Source of the DNA: Apteryx mantelli
Lineage: Eukaryota > Chordata > Aves > Apterygiformes > Apterygidae
NCBI RefSeq assembly: GCF_036417845.1
Contig: NC_089980.1
Coordinates: 59,208,501-59,272,500 of the forward strand
Length of the DNA stretch: 64,000 bases
Reading direction: 5' to 3'
Below are positions 36,099-48,896 of this stretch, in pieces (position 1 is the stretch's first letter; the number at the start of each line of letters is the position of its first letter). The notes below the pieces were generated by a model. That model did no database searches, was not told where the DNA came from, and was given only the letters and a program-made list of their open reading frames with translations. The position numbers and the translations under genes were made by a program.

Positions 36099-39000
36099 GT
36101 TTCTCCCTGACAACCGCCCAAACTGCGCTAGCGGCAGGACGAGCGCGGCAGATTCGCCTCCGCGGCCGAGGGAGGCACTAACCCAACGGCGGACCCGGGG
36201 AAACGAGGCGCAGCCGGCCGGTAGTCGCCCTCGGTGGCGGCCCGAAAGGGGACGCAGCGAGGCCGCGACCGCCCAACGCCCCCCCGGCCGCGGCGCCTGG
36301 AAAGCGCGGCGGCGAATAGGCAGCGCGGCTGCCGGCCCCGCGATTGGCGGGCGGGAGGTTTAAAGCGGGTGATGGCGCTAACGGCTGAGCTACGCCGCTG
36401 TTCGGCTTTAGCATCATCGCGACGCCAGAGCTGGTGGTAGCGCTATCTGCCAGGTCCCTGTAAGCAGGCCCTGAGCCCTTTTCCCTTCCTAACTTGGTGC
36501 TTTCCCCCGGCAGGGCGGCTCTTTGCACCGCGCGCGGACTGTAACGGCCGCGCCTGCCGTGGGCCCTGGCGAGAGGGTGAGGGGAAGCGAGGTCGCCCAG
36601 GGCCGCTCTTCTCCCGTCCTCGGCTCTTTATAACGCCGAAAGAAAGGGTGCATGTCTGTGTGGGGAGGGAGGCGCTAAAACCGCTTTAAGGAGCGAGGAA
36701 CCCTTCTCCTCCCTCTTCTCAAGTATTGCGCCTCCTTCCAGTAGAGAGGAAAACGCAGTTCCCGTCCTCTGAGGGGGGGAGGGACAATTTCTCAGGGTGG
36801 TAGTGGGCTGCGAGAGATCTCGGAAAGTACGTGTACCCGCTCCCGTTCAGCATAAGCAAAGCAGGGATCGAAAAGTATTTAAAATGTGTCAACAACATTT
36901 ATTTTATAATCAGTATGCTATGTTAAAAGCGCCGGGCAGTGCCTTAGGAACAGGAGGCTCCAACGCTATCATTTCTTAAAAATGATACAAAGCTTTCTAG
37001 AATGCAGTGCTTAATCTGCAGCAGTGCACGTTGCTTCGGGGGAAGTCTTTTACTCCTTTTTTTTTCAGACTGAACCTTGTCTCCTGAACTTTCTACGATT
37101 TTTCTTGAAGAGAACTCAATTATATAATGAAGAATTTCAGAAGTTACGAATATTCAAAGTGTGCAAGTGTTCCTCGAAGAGGAAGTATGATAAGGATATT
37201 GTTGGCGGTTGATACTACTGTCAAAAGCATGCAGTAGGTGGCACTAATTCATCGGTGATGTCTTAAATATCAATCAAGCCTGGTAAGTCAGGTGTCACTA
37301 ATACTGTCCTGTTTTTATTAAATCCTCTAGAGGCATGCTGGATCTCTGAGCCCGTTTCCATAGCTGCACAAAGAATATAGCATTACATTTTTAAATCCCA
37401 AATCTCGGAAACATTGGCAACCTTTCACTTCAATGCAAAAATTTAAAGTAAACCCACAACAGTGCACTTCTTAAACAAAACAGTAATCATAAATGAAGTT
37501 TAGATCTAGCTTTTCAAAACCCTACCAGAAGCAAAACATTACTGCAGAAACGTAATGCCTGGTATACTTATGATCTTTATTCATCTTTTATTCACAAAAA
37601 TGGATGGAAACATCTGGTAGGCACTTAGGATTTTTTTGTTTGTGAATTATATAAAAACAAAGCTGAAAAAATAATTTGACTGTATGATGTGCTGTGATAG
37701 CAGGAAATAAATCTAAATAATGAAATCATGCTGGTTTTTGATGACCAGCAATCTGGGCTTTTTTAGTTATATTTTTCTGCTATGGAGGTGACTGACTATT
37801 GCCCTGAAATACAGGATTTGAAATTAATATTTTAACATAAAGTGGAACAGATTTTGTAACTTCTTAAAACTGCAGCATACTCTTTTCATACAGCTTTCAT
37901 TCCTAACACTACTTAACCAAAACAAAGACATTGACAAAAATATGAAAAAAAAAAAGAACTGCATACAACATTAAGCCTATCTGGTAACACTTTTATAAAT
38001 AGTCCTTAAACATCTTGGAGCAATCCATTCTACTCTGCTATATTGAATTAGTTACCCTATTCGTATATTGGGGAAAACATGTAATTTAATTTATCGGTGA
38101 AGTGCCACAGATACCATCTGATAAGGTCCTGTAATTTTTTTAATCTAACAAAAACAAAAGTTACACATATATTTTAGAAATGTGGAATCAACAGATATGA
38201 AAACTTGAGATTCCTTTTTGAATGGTCTGAGGAATATCTAAGTCACCAATAAGAATATATCATTATTGATTTAAAAGGCAAAATAGGCTATAAATGTCAG
38301 TGTTAAGCTTGAAACAAGATGGTGAATAGCTAGGTTTCAGTTCTGGTGATCAAGTACAATTGAAAAAAAGTGTTTATAGGTTAAAGTTAAATTGTTATTT
38401 CAAATAATCATATGAGCCTTGTTAATGTTGTTATGATCAAAAGAGCCACACTATCTCAAGGTATAAGACTTTACTTGTGTGTCTGCCAAAAGATGTAATG
38501 ACAGTGGTTTTGGTTCACCGAAATTTGAGGACACCTAGCTTGACAGAAGGAATATTAAATAATCAAAGGGATCAGTACTACAATTAAGAGTATAGGCTGG
38601 TAAATGAGTTTTAGGCTAGGGAGGGGAAGGCAAGAATAGGGATTGGAAAATAATCCGCAAAATAAAGGTGACATTCTTCTATCAGCCATAAAAGCCTTGA
38701 AACAGGCCAGCATGCAAAAGCACTTCTACAGGAGTAGATTGGGATCCTGTTGTAGTAATCACAAATGGTCTATTTTTGTCAGTGATCCAGAGGGAATGTA
38801 TTCTGTGCCAGTTCTACAGTTGAGAGACACTGCTTTCCCTTCCAAGCTGACAGGCACAGCAGGGACCTAGACCCAAAGGTCTGTTAATTTACTTGCATGC
38901 CTCCAGCAGTTTTGGAAAGTTGTTACAACAACCCCACAGAGATTATTCTCCCTCCCACACTGCTACATATCTCTTCATGGTGTCACCTCAAACCCTACTG

Positions 39001-39206
39001 CTCTTCTGCTTGTGAGAATGACAGTCCAGGTCTAAATGATTACCAGGATAATGGTTTAAAGGTATATGAAACTGTGAATAGTAGGGAAGGAAGTAAATCA
39101 ATAGTGGGAAGTGTGCAACTACATTGTAACTACACTGTTGGTATCAAAATTAGCAAAATAATTGCTTGGCTGGATAACATGGTGAGCAATCCTCATACCA
39201 CTATAC

Positions 39207-39262
39207 ACAGCTATATCTATATATAGCTATTTATATATCTCTATATAGCTATATCAGCTATA
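39207..39262. repeat. AT-rich imperfect palindromic repeat (AGCTATAT-type units)
   Basis: Repeated AGCTATAT and ATATAGCT units, which are each other's complements, could fold as a hairpin or cruciform. No gene context. Confidence 0.7.
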
Positions 39263-40189
39263 TCCCCAGTACCCCCGTATGGATGCACTGGGGATTTCTG
39301 TGGCATAAAATGAAATTAAACATGTACTTTCATTAACTTAAAGAACAATGTACTCCTTCTAATCTTTTAAAACTCTAATGCTTTGAACTATGGCTACTTT
39401 GCTGATGACAAGCCAGCTTTTTAGCTATATGTTTATTCAATAGTATTTATTCATTCTGTCAACTGTGGTTTAGATCAGTCACAAAGGGAATGTTTTCTCA
39501 GTTTGTTCTTCAGCAACAAATACTGTCTCCAGTATTTCTTTATTGTCATGACTATGCTTTCTAGTATATATTTGTCAGATATAAACCTTTCTCCCCAAGT
39601 AAATGTTTCAGAATGCACTAGCATTCAAAATATGAATGTGACATAGGTATTGGCATTATGTTTGTTTGTCCTGACAAAACCAAAATCCACTTGACAAAAT
39701 ATTTGATAGGGATTACAAAGCAAAAAGGCTTAGAAGATAATTCATCAGTGAAAAAAATTGTGTTTTGTAAAATTCATTGCAGTAACACTGGCTTCTTGCT
39801 CTCAAATGTATCTAGAATATTTCAAATCCAATCTATATATACCCCTTTTGAGCACTGCAAAGTACCAGAAAATTGTGTAGCTAAGTATTCATCGCCTAGA
39901 GGGCAGCAAAGCATTCTAATAGTCCAACTTCCTACCTGGCAGACAATGAACAGTCTCAAGCCATCTCATGTCCCATTCTAATGAAAATGTTATCATTTTA
40001 GATATATCTAATTCCAAAGTCTACCTTTATTGAAATCATATAACTGCATCACAAGAGATAGACAAAAATTATTTTTACTATTTCTACAGAAATGTAAATA
40101 TGAAGAATACTTTAAGAAGAAAATGTATTTTTCATGGGAAAACCAATATAGCTTTGCAAAGATGCTGTAAAATTAACACTGCATTATTC

Positions 40190-40210
40190 AAAAAAAAAAA
40201 AAAAAAAAAA
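40190..40210. repeat. 21-base A homopolymer
   Basis: Intergenic A run with no retroelement recognised beside it. Confidence 0.95.
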
Positions 40211-41458
40211 GCAGTGGCAGCATTGCTACAAGCTCTTTACACAATATGAATCCAATTTAGGCCTTCAAAAACCATGCATTGACCAATTCTATTGATTTAA
40301 CATTAGGGCACAGTAATATATGTACATCCCAAAATCTGTGCATCTGATCAGAGTTTTGTAGATTATTCTTATTAACACAAAAAAAAATTAATAAAATCTA
40401 GCTAGATTTGTGAGTTCTATTTGTGCAATGGGAATAATCAAAAGAAAAATCATTGTATAAGGGGGATAAAATAAGAAAGACTCTTTCTTAACTCTTAAAT
40501 CCCAATCTGCATGTACACTGCTGGCATCTAGAAAAATGTATTTTTTAAGTCTCAGATTGAAGTGTTTGATATAAAATCCTTAAAAAAGTTGAACCATGCC
40601 AACTTCATTTTTTTTATTTTCTTCAGGCAACACATTTCAGCATATAAACATATTTTTTAAATCTAAGATACAGTTAAATTTGTTCAGAAATTTTTTAGGA
40701 AAATGATATTTTCAGGAAAAATAGAAATGAAACTTTTCAACTGTTTTGGCATTCTCTCGCTCAATTTTCCACCAATCATGTCATCACGAGTGTTAATAGC
40801 CAGTGAACAGGAGAGAAAAGTGAGTACAGAAATAAAAGACCATATTATTTATAATGAGAAATTCCCCAAATGAGGTCAGTTATTTTTCGTTACAGTACTT
40901 CTCAAATTTTGAAGTCCAACTTTTCTTTAATTATATAGAGTACTAAAAATCCAATTTAAATCAGTTGGTGATTAAGACTCTAGTTCAGGAGAGCACTTTG
41001 GTACTACTTATTTTTATCCCAGTTCAGAAGAGCAGTTGAAGATATTCTAAGCTGGTTAGTATGTGCTTGTGTCCTAGGATTTGAGCATGTGTAATTCTGT
41101 GGAGCAACGGCCCTGTAATGTAGGATGTGGATATTCGTCAGATACTGAGCTGCAAATTGAATTGCCAGTCTATTCATTAGGTGAGCAGTTAAGGCAGATC
41201 TCATATCAAAGCAAGGATATTGATAGACTTTAGGAAGAGTCAAAAGTCCTAAGAGCTTCTCTAGCTTCTATGTAAATATTTATGATTATCATCCAATCTA
41301 CTTACTTTCCTACTTATGCTGTAAATTCTTTCTGCCTCACTCATAATGAATAGTCTTCTATGAAGTCAGTGGGGGCTACCAGTGGCCTAAAGTGCTGCTC
41401 ACACAGACTAAAGCCCCCAAATTTCTCTCTTACTATATTCAAGTGTCAGAACCTAGTA

Positions 41459-41490
41459 GAAATATTAAATTTCAGAAATATTAAATTTCA
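41459..41490. repeat. Perfect tandem duplication, 2 x 16 bp
   Basis: GAAATATTAAATTTCA occurs twice back to back. Intergenic. Confidence 0.9.
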
Positions 41491-41894
41491 TCCAAGTCTT
41501 GGCACCAGTTTATATCTTATAAACCTGGATATTTGTGTATGCTTGTTAACATTCCATCATGTTCTGAGATGTATTAAGATAGCCTTTCTGAGTAATTGCT
41601 AACTATTAATGATGGACAATTTTTACTCATAAATGATTATTTGAGAAAACTGCCTTATGATTTTTTTGTCTTTTAAACAGGTTGCCACAACAGTTGTTCA
41701 CATTACTGAGTAATGGACTTCTTATGTCTTAATACAGAAAAGGTCGAAAACACTGAAAGTATAACTTGTCTTTCTTCCTCATTATAGGTGTCAGCATTTG
41801 GATCTGATACAATGTTTGATTTAAAATTTTTGATTTATTAACAATTTTCTCTGTGCTACCAGTATACAAATAAATATTAAATTGAAAGTCTTAA

Positions 41895-42000
41895 TGTTAC
41901 CAAAAGGTCCAGACAAGAAAGAGTCTCAAAGTGGGGGGGGGGGGGGGGAATGGGGGAACTGTTACCAGCTTGGACAAGAAGGAGTCTCAACAGGAGCCTC
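41895..42000. repeat. Tandem duplication of the LTR left end with a 16-G run
   Basis: Two diverged copies of about 65 bp begin TGTTACC at 41895 and 41960. The G run at 41933-41948 lies in the first. The outer copy is the one flanked by the TTAA duplication. Confidence 0.8.
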
Positions 42001-42472
42001 AGACAAACATACCCAAGGACACCAGTGCAGCTGGGACTGATACATCCTGAGAAAGTACAGATAAACCAGCAGAAGCCAGTTGGAGCCAAGATTAGGACTG
42101 AAATAGTTTTTCTCAAACAAGGAAGCAGGCCAAGTTGAGACCATGTATGGAAAAGTAGAGCAAAGTTCATGGCAAGATGCTGAGTGACACCTCTTCTGCC
42201 ACCACTAGGGACCCCCAGAGACTCAGACCGCATGCGTAATGATTATGTAAATGTAGTAATTAGTTCTAGGAAATATAATGAATGTGTATAATCATTCCTG
42301 GAAATTTAATGCATATGCATAGGATAGAGCAATATAAACTTTAGATGATGTGACACACAGTGTGCATGTTGGGTGGAGCTATCCCCCGTGTACCCGGCGC
42401 CGTAATAAAGAGAATGCCTACTTCTTAATGCTACATTGGTGTTAAGGAGTTTTTCTCCCGATTTCGGTGACA
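41895..42472 (+). mobile_element. Solo LTR of an avian endogenous retrovirus (probably class III, ERVL-like)
   Basis: The 578-bp element starts TGTTACC and ends GGTGACA, near-perfect inverted ends. It is flanked by a TTAA direct repeat (41891-41894 and 42473-42476) that I take as the target-site duplication. A polyadenylation signal AATAAA lies at 42404-42409, 63 bp before the end, followed by a T-rich stretch. No internal retroviral sequence lies beside it, so it is a solo LTR fossil formed by recombination. The left end is tandemly duplicated: TGTTACC and the following GACAAGAARGAGTCTCAA recur 65 bp on (41960), separated by a G run. Family placement is from memory of avian LTR ends; moderate age is inferred from clean boundaries. 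Confidence 0.8.
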
Positions 42473-42476
42473 TTAA

Positions 42477-43960
42477 GGAGATAGTTATTCAAAGTAGCTC
42501 TCCATTCTCTTTTTTGTCAAAATATTTGCTCTTTAATAGTTTCTGTTAACATGCACTCTTTTGTAATGATATCATGACATAAAAGATCTGACTTCATTGT
42601 CTTAATAACTTAATAGGCTACATGATTTCATGGCAGCTTTGGATCTCTCTTTAAAACCACCTTAATGGGAAACTTATCTTTGGGTTTATTTTTCTCAAAG
42701 TGAGCAGAAGCCTTAATTCAACAGCCTGAGTGTAAATCCCTATTGCTCCTCAAAACAGGTCTAACATTGAAGCACAAAATCTTGCAAGCTATATTATATG
42801 TGCAGTACGGCCCACTCCTTTCATCCTTAGTCTGCAATGGTAACTTCTGAGGCAGTAAGAATAATTCAGTGCCCATGTCCACTGACTCCTTGTGGGCAGC
42901 AACAAAGACCAATGCCAGATGGAGCGGTGATGCCCTCAGCAACAAGAGGAGGAGGAGGAGCAGTGATGACTACATGGCTCTGGAGAACTTCACTATTTTT
43001 AACTCTTTAACAAAGTTTCTGAAACTTCTGGTACCTCTCAGACACTGTCAGAGACAACGCTAAACCATGTGGATCCCTTGTTCCATTCAACATGACCTTT
43101 GCCTGTTTTTATAGAAAGGTGGGAAAAGAGATTAGTTTTGCTTCATCCTCCTTCTTACTGTGTAAATGTGTAAACATAACTACAAAATCTCACCTGTGAA
43201 TAATAATGTAACTTTCAAAAAAGACTTTATTACAAGAACTGTAATTAACTTGTTAAAAACAAATGTTGTTTTGCTTGTGGAAGCAGATCTGCCCACATAT
43301 TTCACAAGTGCATTAATGGAGGATGGTTTTGACATATCCCTCATAGTTCAAAACTATACAATAGTAATTAATAATCACACTTAGTATTTATGAGTCATGC
43401 GTCAACAGAGAAACAGGTGTTGGAATCTGTTTTCTGTTTTCCCACAGTACTGAGAGAGTATCTGAACAGTCTTGTGTGGGATATTTGTGATTCATTCCTT
43501 TGGGTTCTTTCTTCCTTAGAAACTTCCTGTAGTTTGCAAACATGGATGTGATCATTTAAAACTTCCCTCGCGATGCTGCAGAAGTACACCACAGAAAAAT
43601 GTGTCAGCATTCCTCTGTTCCTCTTACTGGGGTGGCTTTATGCAACAGTATGCTATTTGAGTATGCTATTTAAACATTAAAAATATGGAGTATCCTCACT
43701 GCATTCCCACAGACCTGGGTGTTACATGGATTTTTAATATGAGATCAAAATAATTAAAATACAGAGTATGCTAACTAAGAACTAATCAAAACATTAAGAT
43801 GAGCAAAGCCATGCATATAAATGGTGCGAGAACATTCTACACACATTAAAAAGAGGAGGAGATCCAAAAACTCAAGCTGGCTTCACACCTCCTAAAAGGC
43901 ACCGGATGAAATGTGGGGCAAGAATAGGGATTCATGGAAAAAAAGTCTTAAAAAGGAGCA
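42477..43960. other. Intergenic between LTR and RNASET2 promoter
   Basis: Mostly AT-rich. A short (GAG)n-like patch at about 42947-42961 is the only simple repeat. Short open frames here have no recognisable similarity. Confidence 0.7.
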
Positions 43961-43969
43961 GCAGCCCCA

Positions 43970-44510
43970 GGCACACGGGCGCGGCCGCCCTCTCGCTGCC
44001 GCGGTGAGGCGGGAGCCGGGGGCGCAGCCGCAGGGGCATGCTGCGGAGACAAGAGCAGCGGCGCTGCGCCCCGTCCCGCGCGGCGCCGGCGGAAGCGGCG
44101 GGGCCGCGGCGCTGCTCCGCCCCGGGCCGCCCCCGAGGCGGGCGGCGGAAGGCGGCGGGGCCGAGCGCGCCCGGGACGCTCCGTGCCCCGTGCCCCGGCC
44201 CGAGCAGGCCCGGCCCTGCCCGGCCCGGTGAGGCGCCGCTCGGGTCCGCGCGTCCTGCGGAGCCGCCAGCCGAGGCCCGCGGGAGCTGGCGGGGAAGGTA
44301 AAGCGCGCCGGGGTGCGCGGGGAGAGCTGGTGCGGGGCCCGGGCGGAGCGGAGCCGGCGGCGCAAAGCTGCGGCCGCCGGAGCTGGCGCTTCCTTGCTGC
44401 GCCCCTTGCCGCCTGCCGGCCCGCTGCCCTCGGGGCGCCTGCTGGCCGCGCCGCTGCGGGGCTGCAGGAGCGGGGCTGAAGGCGGCGAGGGCTCGCATCG
44501 GGACACGTTT
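43970..44510. promoter_or_regulatory. CpG island, likely RNASET2 promoter and first exon
   Basis: Very CpG-dense and GC-rich block with sharp edges against AT-rich flanks; many GC boxes and no TATA box. It is the only island upstream of the RNASET2 start codon on this side, 4.3 kb before it. Long open frames of up to 204 codons here reflect composition, not genes. Confidence 0.8.
44100..44297 (+). other. RNASET2: Putative untranslated exon 1 of RNASET2
   Basis: The coding exon starting at 48792 has only 16 bases before its ATG and a clean acceptor, so an upstream exon is needed. The best donor in the island is GGGGAAG|GTAAAG at 44298. Weaker candidates are GCG|GTGAGG at 44004 and GTGAGG at 44228. 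The 5' limit given is nominal. Confidence 0.4.
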
Positions 44511-47500
44511 TATTTCTCATGTCACCCCTGGCACCGATCAAAAGTCAGGGCAGCAGCAGAGCTGCGTTTCGGTGCGTTGCCTGCCTCCGGCTCTGCGTAA
44601 TGTTTTTGCGCCCTCACTTTTCAAGGAAGTTGTATCTCCCAGAGCTGGAAAAAATTGCTTTCTCCTTAGTAAACTTGACAGTCACAAAGACATCGATTTT
44701 GGTGTCTTTCTGCCGCTTGATCTCGTTCCTCTTCGGGGTGTTCTCTGCTGCGCTGCATTTCTGCAATTTACAAAAACATCTTTGTAATAAAATGTGGTGA
44801 TTATCGCTCTGGAATGAGCCCTTTGCAGTGTCAGCAAAGGAAAACCTTACAACTCTGTGCTAAAGGTGGAGCAGTCAGTCAGTTAGTTTATGAGGACCGC
44901 AAGGTACAGCCTTACTCAACAGTTCCCCAGGAAGTCGGTGCAAGAGCTGAACACATCAGCTTGTGCCAGACGTGTGCCAAAACCACTCTTACACGAGTTC
45001 GACTTTGATTTGTAGTTTGCGAGGAAAATTCATGAGAAACTTCTGCTAAAAACCAGCGACTGCCGAGGAGAGTTGCGTCTGAAAAAACTTAAAACACTTT
45101 CTCTAGTTATTTAAATAGCACCCCGGCTTGGAAAGAGCGGTTAGCCTAGATTGGGCTACAGCGGTTAAAGTTGCTAGAGCAAAGAGCGTTGTTAAAAGCT
45201 AAATTAATACTTCTGACACGGAGTTTTTAACTTGGCTTTGTAACTTGTGGTGGTGGAGGTAGTGTGTGCTGCCTTATTGAAGATGGCACCAGAACCTATG
45301 TGTTCATTTTTGGGCGTTTAGATGCCAACCTAATTGCCTGTTATACTTTTCCTCTCTAAGCGTTGTTGAAGACATTTAACTGCATTGCAATATGCTGTTA
45401 ACGGTATAAGACTTCTCACAATTACTGAACTGGTCTTCTGCAGCCTTTTGTCTGTTCTCCAAATCTATACTCCCAAACTAAATTGTAAATGAGGAAATTA
45501 TAAATTTGAGTTTTATTAGTCAAGCTAGTCATTAAAAGCAAAAAAGAAATTACAGGAAGGAAGAAAAAAAGGCGATTAACTGCTAGCATCCAAAAAAGCT
45601 TGTGCTATGTTGACATTCCACTCAAGATAGCTTATTAGAATTCAAACAATAGTAAATCTGTTAAATAAAGATTTCATCGCCATTTATTACAAGAGCACGT
45701 TCTCCACAGCCCTTTATCAGTCTGGGCAGGGAATTTTGGTATCAGCGTTGAACCGTGTTAGTTCAGTTCAGAATGAGCTTGCCCTGACTTGATTTTACTG
45801 ACACACACAAAACTGCTGTGCATTGCCATCTAGGTATAACACACCAAGAATCATCCTGAAGCTGTTCTTATTCTTTGGAATTTTATTTGGAGTTAAAATG
45901 AGTTAGGAAACTATGGATTCAAATGATAATAATGATTTTATCATTTTTATTTTACATCATTTTTCAATTATTTTAATATATGAGTGTTTCTTTCTCAGTT
46001 GTAAATTCTCTTAATTACAAAGTCTTTTGGAATGTTAGGACTTTCTTGTAACTAACTTTCAGTAATAGGAACCCCCTGTTTCTTCTTTTTAAAGTAGACC
46101 TTGTCTAAGATTTGTTAATCTGTCTCTTTATCTGGCATTCATAAGAATTACTAATCCAACGTATTTTTAGGAAACAAAAGCAGTGGTTTTTAATTAAAAG
46201 ATGAATGTGCTTCATACATTTAGTTGTTAATGCGGTTTTAATTTGCATGTGTATTTCTTTGGAAGTGCATCATTTGGGTGGCTCTCAGCTGGGATTGGGG
46301 TACTTTCCCCTTACCACCATCAATTTCACACGCTGGTAAAGGTTAATTTAGGTACCTCAAGCAGTATGTCATGGTAACTGTGTTGTTTGCTCCAGGGCTT
46401 CCACTAGAGTCTTCCTAGCTAAAACTTTAGAGGGAGTTTATGTATTACATATCAGCAGAAAAAAGTCATTTAGTGTCATGTGAGAGTTACAGGTCAGGGA
46501 ATGCCAGATCTGCTCGCTGTCCCTTTTGTCCAGTTTCAGGAGGCAGGGTAATATGCAAAATAAAACGGTACATTTTATTGATCTGATAACAGCATTTTGA
46601 AGCCCCCTCTTTTCTTTTTGTGGTCACTATTTGAAATCTGACCAAAAAGAGGAGTCCAATGAGACAAGGAGATAATTGCTTTTACCTTTTTTTGCAACTC
46701 GGCCTCTGATAAAATCCTGTTTCTTCATGCCTGCCATCTTAAGTCGCACCAGTTTGCAAAAGAAATGCTGTAATGCTTGCTGGTTTATCTTCCTTCTGTA
46801 GCCTACTTCCTTAAGAGGTTTTTCTAGACCCTTCTACAATGTAGCCTTTTTGATGACTTCTCTTCTTAAGTCTTTAGGACTTATGGTCATTTAAGTGATG
46901 CTTTCTGCCGTCTGAAGAAGTGTACTTTTTGAAGATAGGACAGAATCTTACGTAAAGACTCCTTACATCTCTGCACATTTTATCTTGGGTAGATAAAATG
47001 TCATGCAGAAATAAAAAGTTCTGCTTGATTGGTTATCAGTTGAAAACAACAGTTGATGAAATCATAAACAGGATCTGTACAGCTCAGTATCACTTTGTTA
47101 ATCCCTACTGCTCAAGTGATGAGGCTCAACATCACTTTAAATGCAGAATGCCGAGGGAAGTTGAATACCATGCAGTTAGTTGTGAGGTTTTGTACGTTGT
47201 GGGAATATAACAACTTCTTCAGTATAAGATGCATGTCTTTATCTATCTTTGCTAAGGATTAGTTTTATATTATTGATCAGTTTTGTATACAAAATAGCAT
47301 GCTTTGAATTATTTGAAATTTTTGTGGTTGCCTTGCATGCTTAGTGGAAATTCTTCAGAGCTTTTTGAAGAAAGTAGATCACAAAATGAGAAGTTATCAA
47401 CTAAGACTTATCTAGTAATATTAGATCTTATAGTAGGCCAAGTTGTTTTGCTTGATAATATATGTTACAAATTGTGTAGACATAAACATGAAACAGATGA

Positions 47501-48791
47501 ATAGGTAATGGCTGTAGTTCCTGCACAATTTATCAAAAGATTGTATTAAGTCTAGCAAGTTAGCTATTACAGTTGTTAAGTCCCAAACCCCTCACCACTA
47601 TTTGAGTTTTGACACATTTTGAAAGCTGGGGGTTTGCCCTCGGCATCCTCCTGTAGTTAGGGAGCTCTGCTACACGCGCAGAACTGCAGGGGTAGAGCAT
47701 TCTCGGAGAGGGCATGGAAACCTGGCCTGAAGCCGCCTGATAGCGTGGAAAAGGGACTCCTGCTTTTAATGAGCTGTGTATCAGAATCACACCGAATTTG
47801 GTAAAGTTAGCCTTTATGGCTGAATCAGGAAGGCCTTTATTGGTGTCAGTACAGGCTTTATTTGGCTATTATAAGATAGGGTTAATTTATAAACCTGCAT
47901 GGAAAAAGGGACATCACTCATGTAGCCAGCAGTCTTAAGAGGTTGGGTAGCTTTTGGAGGTGAAAGGTGTTTGGGGCACAACTTGCACACAGTCCGTCTT
48001 CTTGCGTTGCATTTTACGAGGCTTTCTTGTCATCTCTCTCAAAATGGGAAAGCTGGAAAGAAGATTTGGTGAGGCATAAACAATTATATGTAAACACGTG
48101 CGTGCGTGCACTTCTATTTCTGGCATCTAGGAAGTAACCTCTGAAGTGCTGCGGTATGTCTGCACAGGAGGGGGTTGGGTTTTGACCTGTGCCAAGTGAA
48201 AGTGCTGTTGGTTAAAGTGAAGTTGATCTGTTTTTCCTTCGCTTGACTTCTCGGGTTCACAAAGTATTAGGTGTGCCAGCCAGGCCCATGTTTTTGTAAG
48301 GGTGTAGGACAAGAACAGAAATTAATCTGTTTCTAGCAGCAATTTTTTTGACCTCAGTCTGGGAGTTGACTTAAATTTATAGAGAATTGCATCCATAGAC
48401 ATGATACTTCTGTTCCAATGAGTTTCTGATATCAACCTTGGTGAATCCAAGATGAATATTCAAAGTTAAATTAAAAGTTTTTTTAGTGAATCACTTTGGG
48501 CACTTGAGCTGACCACAAAGTGGAGTGTTGTACTACATAAAGTATGGTTACATAGAAAATGTATGTATCGCTATTTATTGGAGAGTATGAAAATAAATAT
48601 GTAAGTCACAAATGAGGCACAGCATTGGAAGAGATCCTCATTTAATTCATGGTTTTAAATCTACCGTAGAGTTGATAGTGCCTGTTGTTTCTGAGAGGCT
48701 TGAGGTCCTTTTCTGTTTTTTAAATCTGCAGTTTAGTATGTTGGATAACTAACAGGTTTCTTTGTTTTTGTTTTTTAACACCTCTTTACAG
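44298..48791 (+). other. RNASET2 first intron (4.5 kb, start inferred)
   Basis: Begins in the CpG island, then AT-rich. No recognisable element or exon. A motif AAGATGGCACC at about 45280 resembles a YY1 site but stands alone. Confidence 0.5.
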
Positions 48792-48896
48792 GTCCTTGAT
48801 TAACAAAATGAAGCCTGCTAAGCTGCACTATTGGATTCTGGGTTGTTTTTCCATGGCGTTGTGTTGTGGCTCTACTTCAGATAAATTCCTTCTAAG
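48792..48896 (+). CDS. RNASET2: RNASET2 first coding exon (16-base leader plus residues 1-29 and two bases of codon 30)
   Basis: Acceptor CTCTTTACAG|GTCC, ATG at 48808-48810, donor CTAAG|GTAAGT. Encodes the signal peptide and DKFLL. No stop lies in frame within the short leader, so the start rests on similarity to human MRPAALRG...LLGC and on A at -3. Confidence 0.92.

Larger units (their letters stand above)
35430..36640. promoter_or_regulatory. CpG island and promoter region of CEP43
   Basis: A sharp rise in G+C and CpG density against AT-rich flanks, covering CEP43 exon 1, the start of its first intron and about 500 bp upstream. No TATA box is seen near the start. A CCAAT box on the minus strand (ATTGG at 36343-36347) lies about 250 bp upstream of the ATG, next to GC boxes. 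Typical of a broad housekeeping promoter. Edges were judged by eye. Confidence 0.8.
36641..41894. other. Intergenic between the two divergent genes, left part
   Basis: AT-rich and without recognisable genes. Holds a TATA-rich imperfect palindromic patch (about 39207-39262), a 21-A run (40190-40210) and a perfect 16-bp tandem pair (41459-41490). Confidence 0.7.

Noticed and set aside
36096-36113. Possible upstream start for CEP43 six codons before the ATG
   Set aside because: That codon is TTG; the human protein and the Kozak context both favour the ATG at 36095-36093.
36178-36528. 116-codon minus-strand frame upstream of CEP43
   Set aside because: CpG-island composition; not in frame with, nor spliced to, CEP43 exon 1 by any clear donor.
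43892-44541. Three overlapping minus-strand open frames of 188-204 codons and several on the plus strand
   Set aside because: All lie in the RNASET2 CpG island, where stop codons are rare by composition. The products are Ala/Arg/Pro/Gly-rich in every frame and resemble no protein family.
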